Assembly (NCBI GenBank): GCA_007123575.1
Contig: SKKV01000035.1
Coordinates: 1 to 5,047 of the forward strand
Source: Wenzhouxiangella sp.
GTDB lineage: Bacteria > Pseudomonadota > Gammaproteobacteria > Xanthomonadales > Wenzhouxiangellaceae
Length of the DNA: 5,047 nt
Reading direction: 5' to 3'
The notes beneath the pieces are model-generated. The model did not search any database. It was not told where the DNA came from and saw only the letters and a program-made list of their open reading frames with translations. Positions 1 through 5,047 of this stretch are shown here, piece by piece (within the stretch, counting starts at the first letter, position 1; every line of letters begins with the position of its first letter). The position numbers were made by a program, and so were the translations under genes.

Positions 1-458
1 AGGCGATCGCTTTGCCGCAGTTGGTCGATGATCGTTGCTTCTTCGCCCGGGGTGTCGATGACCAACCAGTTGCTGGTCGACTCTCCAATGCCGAGCTTGT
101 CAATCAGCTGGGTCACGGTGGTCAGCTCGACGGAAGCCCGAGAGATTTGCCGAAGTCCGGGTAGGCTGTGGTGCAGCCCTGCCGGCTGGCGCAGGCTGGA
201 CAGCAGAGGGAAATTGAACAGGTGCAGGGTGCCGCGCCCATTTTGGTCTGCGAGGGCAGCCGGGACTATTTCGACGTTTGGCTGGCCATGAACACGACGA
301 CGAAGCTCGGGCAGCAATTCAGGATTGGGCTCAACCAGAACAATTCGTTTTGCACCGGATTGCAGCCATAGCGGCAGTTCGCGACACGTACCTGCGCCCG
401 TATGAAGAATGATGTCAGGTGGTGTGCAGTTGTTTAGCTGCTTTTCGAGCCAATTCAC
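1..458 (-). CDS. FkbM-type SAM-dependent methyltransferase-like protein, N-terminal part (cut by left edge)
   Basis: The first 152 residues are visible, read from a GTG at 458-456 and open to the left edge. The layout matches the FkbM family, which methylates hydroxyl groups in glycans and natural products. A glycine-rich SAM loop, HTGAGTC, lies at residues 19-25 and is followed by the acidic strand end VLVEPNPEL at about 40-48, where E43 would hold the ribose. Next come VEIVPAALAD (62-71) and a polar stretch with SSL (87-89). LVIDTPGEEATI (132-143) sits where FkbM proteins carry the K-I-D-x-x-G-x-E motif. Two positions are atypical: H-T replaces the usual D-x before the loop glycine, and V replaces the motif lysine, so activity is not assured. 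The GTG is chosen because it overlaps the previous stop as GTGA and has an AAGGAG site in front; no in-frame ATG is present. The family call is good; the substrate is unknown. Confidence 0.75.
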   Translation of the reverse strand, partial: MNWLEKQLNNCTPPDIILHTGAGTCRELPLWLQSGAKRIVLVEPNPELLPELRRRVHGQPNVEIVPAALADQNGRGTLHLFNFPLLSSLRQPAGLHHSLPGLRQISRASVELTTVTQLIDKLGIGESTSNWLVIDTPGEEATIIDQLRQSDR

Positions 459-1810
459 GATGGCTCCTTGTCGCTTCGGACGAACAGGCTGAAAACGAAA
501 CGCAGCGGTCTGGTCACTTTCCAGGATTTGCTGTGGTAAAGGGCCTCAATGGTCTTTTGGGCGTCCTCGACCGTGGCTGGCAGCGGTACCTTGTCAACCG
601 CCGGCCGTCGTCCGCCGCCCAACAGGTACTGAACCCAGCGCAGAGGTCGACTGACGCGCCAGGAGTAGCTTCCGTAGATGGCCAATATGGTCATGTGTGC
701 GGCTTGCAGTTGTTGCCGCGTCTGTTCCCGCTCCGCTGCCTCCCGCTGGTTGCGCAGGTAGTTGCTTTCCAGCTCCTCCTGAACGTGATTCAGCTGCTGT
801 AGCAAGAGTTCGTTCTCCTCTTGCAGCTGTTTGATCAATTCAGTGCGCTGTCGTTCGCTTGCCAGACGCTGACCTTTTTCCTGATCCAGCTGGTGGTGCG
901 CGTCATCCAGCGTCTTCTGGAGCTTGGTTACCTGATCGCGAGCTGCGCTCTCCAGGTGCTGGCGGGTTTCTTGCAATGCCTCTTCATATCTTTCCGCTTC
1001 CCTATCAGCATGTAGGGAACGATTGTGGAGTTCTTTCTGAACTTGCTGCAGCTGCTTTGACAGCAGTTGATTTTCATCTTTGAGTTTACCGGCTTGAGTT
1101 TCCAGTTGGCCAGCAAGTCGGATCGGTTTCTCGATGCTGTTTTGATATTCCTCAAAGACCAGACCCGCGCTTGGCAGCCCACTGTTCTCGGGAGCCGGGA
1201 GCGGCAGGGCGGTGGCTTCAAGCTCGGCTACGAGATCTCGCGTATCGATCGATTGCCGCATGGCGTAGTCGGCGATCAGGTGCCAGAACGAACCGGGCAG
1301 TTCGGGCTGCTGTGCTTCGAGCTGTCTGTGAGGCGGCTCAATCCGCAGACGTTGGGCCAGTGTTTTCAGAAAAACAGTTGGCGCAGCCATGGCAGCTTCA
1401 ATGAAAACCAGGCTGGTTCGGCGTCGATTGGGACGCACGAGTTCCAGCAGCTTGAGGATCGACGCTTCCCATTCAGTCAGCGCCTGATCGGGCTTGGTGC
1501 CCTGCTCCAGGCGAGCTGCGATGGCCATCGTGGGCAGCGAGACCGTAACTAGTAGGTGGGCCTCGGGATGGCGTGCCAGATTTTCATGTAAGGATTTGAG
1601 CGGCTCATCGCCGCGGATCTTGATCAATTTTGGTCGAGCGGATGTGGTTTCGGCGTTATCTTGTTCTTTCAAGCCCACGGACCCAATCAGCCCCATCAAT
1701 GCTCCGATGTGGGCTGGATTCGCGGCGGCCACAATGACCTGATTCGGGGCGCCAAGTGCGGTCGTTTTGCCCGCCCGGGATTGTTTGAGGTCATTCATTC
1801 TGGTTGCCAT
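455..1810 (-). CDS. Coiled-coil protein with degenerate sulfotransferase-like N-terminus and two SWxVxRPLR tails
   Basis: The protein has 451 residues and three visible parts. Residues 23-157 carry hydrophobic strands and helices arranged as in P-loop sulfotransferase-like proteins: VIVAAANPAHIGALMG (25-40) sits where a GxxRSGTS loop would be, LLVTVSLPTMAIAARL (86-101) where the 3'-phosphate segment would be, and TSLVFIEAA (132-140) where the YEDL strand would be. The nucleotide-binding residues are missing, so this part is probably non-catalytic; the homology is my inference. Residues about 220-372 are a Gln/Glu/Leu-rich coiled coil with an internal duplication. The C-terminus holds SWRVSRPLR (383-391) and SWKVTRPLR (429-437), a tail seen in many bacterial glycosyltransferases and associated coiled-coil proteins. 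There is no signal peptide or clear membrane segment. It may act as a scaffold for glycan enzymes at the membrane, which is inference. The start is ATG 1810 (AGCAGG nearby, spacing short); ATG 1798 is possible. The next gene overlaps its stop. Confidence 0.85.
   Translation of the reverse strand: MATRMNDLKQSRAGKTTALGAPNQVIVAAANPAHIGALMGLIGSVGLKEQDNAETTSARPKLIKIRGDEPLKSLHENLARHPEAHLLVTVSLPTMAIAARLEQGTKPDQALTEWEASILKLLELVRPNRRRTSLVFIEAAMAAPTVFLKTLAQRLRIEPPHRQLEAQQPELPGSFWHLIADYAMRQSIDTRDLVAELEATALPLPAPENSGLPSAGLVFEEYQNSIEKPIRLAGQLETQAGKLKDENQLLSKQLQQVQKELHNRSLHADREAERYEEALQETRQHLESAARDQVTKLQKTLDDAHHQLDQEKGQRLASERQRTELIKQLQEENELLLQQLNHVQEELESNYLRNQREAAEREQTRQQLQAAHMTILAIYGSYSWRVSRPLRWVQYLLGGGRRPAVDKVPLPATVEDAQKTIEALYHSKSWKVTRPLRFVFSLFVRSDKEPS
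464..469 (-). promoter_or_regulatory. Ribosome binding site that decides the GTG start at 458
   Basis: On the minus strand AAGGAG is followed by five bases (CCATC) and then GTG. This is the best Shine-Dalgarno match in front of any gene in the window, and it lies inside the last codons of the coiled-coil gene. It supports both the GTG start and translational coupling through the GTGA stop/start overlap at 458-455. Confidence 0.75.
482..547 (-). repeat. SWxVxRPLR tail motif, copy 2
   Basis: This encodes residues 422-443 of the coiled-coil protein. The core YHSKSWKVTRPLRFV (425-439) aligns without gaps to copy 1, 46 residues earlier. Shared positions are Y, S, S-W, V, R-P-L-R and the V two residues later. 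The basic and aromatic character would suit contact with the membrane surface or with a partner protein, but no function is established here. Confidence 0.7.
620..685 (-). repeat. SWxVxRPLR tail motif, copy 1
   Basis: This encodes residues 376-397 of the coiled-coil protein, with core YGSYSWRVSRPLRWV at 379-393, directly after the coiled coil. A Gly/Arg/Pro-rich linker (398-410) and a short helix separate it from copy 2. Proteins with this tail usually seem to carry it once; that is recollection of the family, not a count. Confidence 0.7.
698..826 (-). repeat. Coiled-coil internal duplication, copy 2
   Basis: Residues 329-371 of the coiled-coil protein. ENELLLQQLNHVQEEL starts at residue 332 and matches ENQLLSKQLQQVQKEL of copy 1, 86 residues upstream. 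REA (356-358) and TRQxL (364-368) also recur, with a four-residue gap relative to copy 1 between them. This is an intragenic duplication at protein level, not an insertion sequence. Confidence 0.65.
944..1084 (-). repeat. Coiled-coil internal duplication, copy 1
   Basis: Residues 243-289 of the coiled-coil protein, containing ENQLLSKQLQQVQKEL from residue 246, REA at 270-272 and TRQHL at 282-286. The same order of motifs returns in copy 2. A non-repeated Gln/Lys/Asp-rich coiled-coil stretch (about 290-328) separates the two. Confidence 0.65.
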
Positions 1811-2000
1811 TGCCTGCTGTAAGCCCCTGAAATATAGACTGACTGGATCACCTCGCGAAGCCCAAGCCTAATTTTTCAAGCCTTTTGTCTATTCTCTCGA
1901 TTTTGCGGATGCTGCTGCCCTTTCAACATCCCCGTGATTTCAGTACTCGATCTCGGAAGCGTGATTCGACTGTCATAAAAACAGTTACGACCCAGTATAG
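1811..2000 (-). other. 190-base non-coding gap, possible promoter/leader region
   Basis: This is the only sizeable non-coding stretch in the window and is visibly richer in A and T than the flanking genes. It lies between the second glycosyltransferase and the coiled-coil gene, both on the minus strand. On that strand a TATATT (1836-1831) lies about 20 bases before ATG 1810 and could be a -10 box, but the position 17 bases upstream reads TTCGCG, a poor -35. TTGAAA occurs twice (1926-1921 and 1879-1874) without a good -10 at proper spacing. A promoter here is therefore possible but not shown. No open reading frame or RNA gene is evident. Confidence 0.4.
1863..1883. repeat. Heptamer direct repeat CAAGCCT, 14-base period
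   Basis: CAAGCCT at 1863-1869 and again at 1877-1883 on the plus strand, with a 7-base A/T-only spacer. It lies about 55-75 bases upstream of the coiled-coil gene start. Short direct repeats of this kind can be regulator sites, but two heptamers can also arise by chance. Confidence 0.3.
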
Positions 2001-2774
2001 CTAATCATGCCTCGTTCGTTCCCGCAAGAGACGGGTAGCGTGCCGCACTTTCCTCATTATCGGTCTTAGCATGCGCCATTTGATCGGCACTGAGCCATGG
2101 TGCCTTTGGACGACTGAAATTGACTCGTTGTAATGACGATCCAACTGTGAGCTGGTCTTGGTTGCGTTGTGCATCCGGTTGGCAGCCAGAAAGCCCGACG
2201 TGCGGGCCGGGGTGCCGAATTGCTTGTGGAGACGAAACCACATGTCGTAGTCGAAAGCCAGCTGGAGATTCTCGTCCAGCCCACCAACGGCCTCCCAGCA
2301 GGGCCGGCGAATCAGGGTCGCCGGCTGACAGATACCGCAATAGTTCGCCAGCAGTGTCTTGTGGTACGGCAGGGTCAGGTAGGGCAGGCGCTTGCGGCCG
2401 GCTTCGTTGACGTGCCAGGCGTGGCCGAAGGCGAATGGCGATGCCGGTTTGCTTTCCAGGGCGTTTTTCAGTCTCAGCAATGCCCCGGGATAGAAAAAAT
2501 CGTCGGAGTTCAGCCAGCACACCAGGGGGGCGGTGCCGCGCGCGATGCCGGCATTGATCGCCGCGGCCTGGCCGCTGTCAGGTTCGGACTGCCAGTAGTG
2601 CAGGTGTTGCTGGTACCGGTGGATGACCTCCCCGGTTTCGTCGCTGGAGCCACCGTCCATCAGGATGATTTCCAGCGGCATCTCCTGCCGAAGGATGCTG
2701 TCAAGGGCGCAGGCCAGGAACCTCCCCTGGTTGAGGGAGGGCACGACCACGGTCACCAGGGCGGATCGGGTCAT
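2001..2774 (-). CDS. Family 2 glycosyltransferase (second of a tandem pair)
   Basis: A 257-residue GT-A-fold glycosyltransferase expected to transfer a sugar from a nucleotide donor to a growing glycan in the cytoplasm. Visible motifs in order: VTVVVPSLNQ (7-16), the nucleotide-binding DGGSSDET (40-47), SEPDSGQAAAIN (63-74), the metal-binding LNSDD (88-92), CQPATLIRR (149-157), GGLDENLQLAFDYDMWFRL (164-182) and HNATKTSS (202-209). The C-terminus is basic and has no clear membrane helix. I start at ATG 2774, 7 bases after the preceding stop. An in-frame ATG at 2897 would add 41 residues that are only the out-of-frame reading of the neighbour's end and would place the usual N-terminal strand far inside. 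The Shine-Dalgarno site is weak (GCGAG just before the ATG). Donor and acceptor are unknown; the closest relative in the window is the preceding gene. Confidence 0.92.
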   Translation of the reverse strand: MTRSALVTVVVPSLNQGRFLACALDSILRQEMPLEIILMDGGSSDETGEVIHRYQQHLHYWQSEPDSGQAAAINAGIARGTAPLVCWLNSDDFFYPGALLRLKNALESKPASPFAFGHAWHVNEAGRKRLPYLTLPYHKTLLANYCGICQPATLIRRPCWEAVGGLDENLQLAFDYDMWFRLHKQFGTPARTSGFLAANRMHNATKTSSQLDRHYNESISVVQRHHGSVPIKWRMLRPIMRKVRHATRLLRERTRHD

Positions 2775-2781
2775 ACTCGCA

Positions 2782-3618
2782 CTAGCCAGCCCTGTTCGGG
2801 CGGCCGAACAGGGCTTTGTAAAGCCACGACATGCAGAGGATACTGCCGTGCAGGGCGGCAGCCAGCCCCCAATCCAGACTGCGGATGCGGATGCCATGGC
2901 GTTTCCGCACTTTTTCCACCTCTTCGATCCCCACGGTGGACATCAGGGAGCTGGTCTTTGATGCCTGGTGCTGACGGAACGCGCCGAGAAAGACGTTCCA
3001 GCGCGCAAATCGACGACCGCGCTGCATCAGGCGAACGAAAAAGTCGTAATCCATGGCGAACTGCCAGCGCGGGTCGATGCCGCCCACTGCCAGCATGGCG
3101 CTGCGGCGCCAGAAAGCGCATTCCTGCGGGATGTAGTCCCAGCGTTTCATCAGGTAGTCGATATGCTGCGGGAGAATCCAGTATTTCAGGAAGGAATCGT
3201 TCTCGTCGACGAAAATCCGATGTCCATACACCACGTCGACGCCTGGGTGGTCTTTGAAATATCTGACTACGCGCTGCAGGCTGCCGGGTAGCAGGTAGTC
3301 GTCGCTGTTCAGGTAGCAGCAGATCTGGCCTTCGGCAAGTGCAAAGCCCTTGCGCAAGGCGTCTGCCTGGCCCTCGTCCGGCTCCACGATAAGGGTATGC
3401 AGCTCGGCTTTATAGCGTTCCAGGATTGCTGGCGTGCCATCTTCAGAGCCGCCGTCGACCACGATGTACTGAACCGAAACGCCCTCCTGGCCAAGGACGC
3501 TTGTCAGTGTTTGCTCGATAAAAGCTGCCTGATTCAGCGACGGGGTAACGACCGTGACGTCGTAGCCGCCGTCCTCGGACAGTTCAGGCCGGGCTGTCAT
3601 CGGCGTCGCGGTAGCCAT
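2782..3618 (-). CDS. Family 2 glycosyltransferase (first of a tandem pair)
   Basis: A 278-residue GT2 enzyme with the same motif order as its downstream neighbour: VTVVTPSLNQ (21-30), VDGGSEDGT (54-62), EPDEGQADAL (79-88), LNSDD (103-107, nucleotide/metal site), IPQECAFWRR (163-172), GGIDPRWQFAMDYDFFVRL (179-197) and HQASKTSS (217-224). The C-terminal stretch at about 248-271 is hydrophobic and aromatic and could bind the membrane where lipid-linked acceptors sit. The gene overlaps the end of the sulfotransferase gene by 35 bases. A second ATG at 3600 (residue 7) would still leave an overlap of 17 bases and lose nothing conserved. Neither start has a good Shine-Dalgarno site, so the exact start is open. 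The sugar specificity cannot be read from the sequence. Confidence 0.92.
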   Translation of the reverse strand: MATATPMTARPELSEDGGYDVTVVTPSLNQAAFIEQTLTSVLGQEGVSVQYIVVDGGSEDGTPAILERYKAELHTLIVEPDEGQADALRKGFALAEGQICCYLNSDDYLLPGSLQRVVRYFKDHPGVDVVYGHRIFVDENDSFLKYWILPQHIDYLMKRWDYIPQECAFWRRSAMLAVGGIDPRWQFAMDYDFFVRLMQRGRRFARWNVFLGAFRQHQASKTSSLMSTVGIEEVEKVRKRHGIRIRSLDWGLAAALHGSILCMSWLYKALFGRPNRAG

Positions 3619-4393
3619 GGGCTGACAGGAACGGTTCCAGCGTCTGGTTGATTTTGCTGATGGTCTCCGGCTTCAGTTTCCGCCGGTGATTGCCGGGGTG
3701 GACCTGACGAATATGCTGGGCCTCCTGTTCCTGTTCCGGAACCACATCAAACCTGGAAGCGATGGATCCAATGAGGTCTGGCTTTTCAGGCAGGCCGATG
3801 ACTCGCACCATGTCACGCAGCCACGGTCCCTTGTCGTAGATCACGTCTTCGTAGCGATAAACCCGGACGTTGAGTTTATCCAGTTGTTTTTCATAGCGCC
3901 GGAATTGACGGAGGTAGCCGTCGGCGCGCTGTGTGACGAATTCATCAATGGACTGTTGAACAGCTTGCTCTCGCTCGGCTTTGAACTTTGCATTCCCCTT
4001 CGGAATAACATGGCTCTTGGCAATGGAAAAGTACAAGGAAACCAGCATGTCGCGCGGGTCTCGAACCAGCAGCACGATGGTTTCGTTCTCAAGCGGAAGC
4101 GTGAACTGGGGATAGTGACGGAAACCGCTGTAAACGAAACCTTCCGGCCTGAAACAGACTAGCGCATCGCTTCTGACATCCGATGTGCGAATGCCTTGCG
4201 CAAACGCCTGCCCGAACAGGGAAAAACAGGCCGTTCCCACCTGCCGGCAATAGTCGGAAATCATGTTGTCCATCAGCGTGCTGCCGCTTTTTGCATAGGC
4301 AAACAAGTAGGCACTTTTCTGCCTTGGCGTTGGCTCAGGGAGCTCGACGGAGTAGGGCACGTTGTCGGAGGATTGCAGGGTAATCTTTTCCAT
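3584..4393 (-). CDS. PAPS-dependent sulfotransferase
   Basis: This 269-residue protein is predicted to transfer sulfate from PAPS to a hydroxyl or amine, here most likely on a sugar. The 5'-phosphosulfate loop is YAKSGSTL (33-40, with K35), and the 3'-phosphate motif is RDPRDMLVSLYFS (111-123, with R111 and S119 in the expected places). YRYEDV (179-184) follows as in cytosolic-type sulfotransferases. Near the C-terminus VHPGNHRRKL (231-240) sits where the RKGxxGxW loop normally closes over PAPS but differs from it. No signal peptide or membrane helix is seen, so it should act in the cytoplasm before export. The start is ATG 4393, 13 bases after the upstream stop; the next in-frame ATG (residue 41) would delete the PAPS loop. 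No clear Shine-Dalgarno sequence precedes it. The acceptor is inferred from the neighbouring glycosyltransferases. No PAPS synthesis genes are visible in this window. Confidence 0.9.
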   Translation of the reverse strand: MEKITLQSSDNVPYSVELPEPTPRQKSAYLFAYAKSGSTLMDNMISDYCRQVGTACFSLFGQAFAQGIRTSDVRSDALVCFRPEGFVYSGFRHYPQFTLPLENETIVLLVRDPRDMLVSLYFSIAKSHVIPKGNAKFKAEREQAVQQSIDEFVTQRADGYLRQFRRYEKQLDKLNVRVYRYEDVIYDKGPWLRDMVRVIGLPEKPDLIGSIASRFDVVPEQEQEAQHIRQVHPGNHRRKLKPETISKINQTLEPFLSAHGYRDADDSPA

Positions 4394-4406
4394 GAAACAG
4401 ACAGTG

Positions 4407-5047
4407 TTAATTCAATTTCAGTAAACGGGCCAGGGCGCGGTGAATCAGGATCCATGCCTTGCGCAAGTGTGGTCGATTTCTCAGGATATGCGTGAGATAC
4501 AGGGCGATCGAGAATCGCTCGGAAATGGTTTTGGTCAGGTCTTCGAGGTTCGTTGCCGTGACCGTGTCCTCAGGGGCTTCATCGCCACGACGAGTGTCTG
4601 CTCCGGCCGGTAAAACGGGCTTGCCTTCCTCGATAGCCGCTATCAGTGCCCGGTTACGAGCTTGGGCATGCCGCCAGACTGAGCCGAATGTAAGGTCTTC
4701 GTGATAGGTCGATGGAGAGTCTGAACTGTCATTCAAGACATGAATCGCGCTGATGACAGGGATGAATCCAATCGCGTCAGGTTTTTCTTGAAAGACGTTG
4801 CGAATCGCCATGGCCACGGCTGCCAGATCCAGCCATTCGATTATCGGGCAAATTGCAACGATTGACTGCAGCGCTGGTGCAGAAATCAGAATATTTCCCA
4901 GCGGCAAATCGCGCATGTCCAGCTGCTCAACGGCCTCTGGTGAAAGCTTCGAGTAGCCGCCGTTCAGGCCGTCGATGAAATAGCGGGTGCTGTCCTGGAT
5001 CTGGTCGGCCAGGTGTTGGTGGCTGGCAAAGTAGGGGGCATAGGCCA
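4407..5047 (-). CDS. Unrecognised protein, C-terminal 212 residues (cut by right edge)
   Basis: The frame is open from the right edge to a TAA at 4409-4407. An internal ATG at 4916 is in frame, but the 43 codons before it read as ordinary protein (AYAPYFASHQHLADQ...), so the true start lies outside the window. I do not recognise the family. Seen in order: a polar helix-rich start, a hydrophobic core (NILISAPALQSIVAICPIIEW, then DLAAVAMAIRNVF) that looks like a buried strand and helices rather than clear membrane spans, a segment DAIGFIPVISAIHVL, a Trp/Arg-rich helix (VWRHAQARNRALI), an acidic linker (RRGDEAPEDTVTATN), and a basic amphipathic C-terminal helix region (RPHLRKAWILIHRALARLLKLN without interruption except at the family-neutral residues). 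Its tight 13-base spacing to the sulfotransferase gene suggests a role in the same glycan pathway. The coding call is good; the function is unknown. Confidence 0.75.
   Translation of the reverse strand, partial: AYAPYFASHQHLADQIQDSTRYFIDGLNGGYSKLSPEAVEQLDMRDLPLGNILISAPALQSIVAICPIIEWLDLAAVAMAIRNVFQEKPDAIGFIPVISAIHVLNDSSDSPSTYHEDLTFGSVWRHAQARNRALIAAIEEGKPVLPAGADTRRGDEAPEDTVTATNLEDLTKTISERFSIALYLTHILRNRPHLRKAWILIHRALARLLKLN

Noticed and set aside
3..10. GCGATCGC palindrome, like the repeated octamer of cyanobacterial genomes
   Set aside because: Only this single copy was noticed and it falls inside coding sequence, so it carries no taxonomic or functional weight.
1067..1552. A 161-codon plus-strand open frame opposite the coiled-coil gene
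   Set aside because: The minus-strand frame gives a coherent coiled coil with internal repeats; the plus-strand frame has no recognisable pattern or ribosome binding site.
1969..1985. Inverted repeat ACTGT / ACAGT with a 7-base loop just after the second glycosyltransferase, as a terminator
   Set aside because: The stem has only 5 base pairs, is not GC-rich, and is not followed by a T tract on the minus strand.
1994..1999. TATACT on the minus strand as a -10 box directly after the second glycosyltransferase stop
   Set aside because: No -35-like hexamer lies 15-18 bases upstream; the sequence there is the end of the coding region.
2775..2897. N-terminal extension of the second glycosyltransferase to the ATG at 2897
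   Set aside because: The extra 41 residues lie over the coding end of the first glycosyltransferase in another frame and resemble nothing. The GT2 N-terminal strand begins right after the ATG at 2774.
2169..3257. A 362-codon open frame on the plus strand opposite the two glycosyltransferase genes
   Set aside because: Its translation is rich in Arg, Gly, Ala and Pro with no domain pattern, while the opposite strand encodes two enzymes with full motif sets. It is an antisense shadow.

Overview
The window is a fragment of a surface-polysaccharide or glycan biosynthesis locus. All six genes I can support lie on the minus strand, so the text below runs from the right edge to the left edge. The moderately GC-rich DNA, the family content and the coiled-coil proteins ending in SWxVxRPLR-type tails suggest a gammaproteobacterium, perhaps a marine or halophilic one. 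That is an inference; there is no rRNA or other taxonomic marker here.

Layout (minus strand, 5' to 3'): (1) 5047-4407, the C-terminal 212 residues of a protein I do not recognise, cut by the right edge. (2) 4393-3584, a sulfotransferase with recognisable PAPS-binding motifs. (3) 3618-2782, a family 2 glycosyltransferase overlapping the sulfotransferase end by 35 bases. (4) 2774-2001, a second family 2 glycosyltransferase, clearly paralogous to the first and 7 bases behind it. (5) A 190-base non-coding gap, 2000-1811. (6) 1810-455, a 451-residue protein with a degenerate sulfotransferase-like N-terminal region, a long coiled coil containing an internal duplication, and two tandem copies of the SWxVxRPLR tail. 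(7) 458-1, the N-terminal 152 residues of an FkbM-type methyltransferase-like protein. It starts at GTG, overlaps the coiled-coil gene by 4 bases, has a strong ribosome binding site, and is cut by the left edge.

Genes 1-4 are spaced as an operon. Genes 6-7 form a second translationally coupled pair, either on the same transcript or behind their own promoter in the gap. Together they fit the assembly of a glycan by two sequential sugar transfers with decoration by sulfation and possibly methylation. The polymer itself (capsule, O-antigen, exopolysaccharide or glycoprotein glycan) cannot be told from this fragment. I see no mobile element, CRISPR array, RNA gene or convincing terminator. Nothing here proves a wholly new system; the most distinctive item is the coiled-coil protein and its coupled FkbM-like partner.
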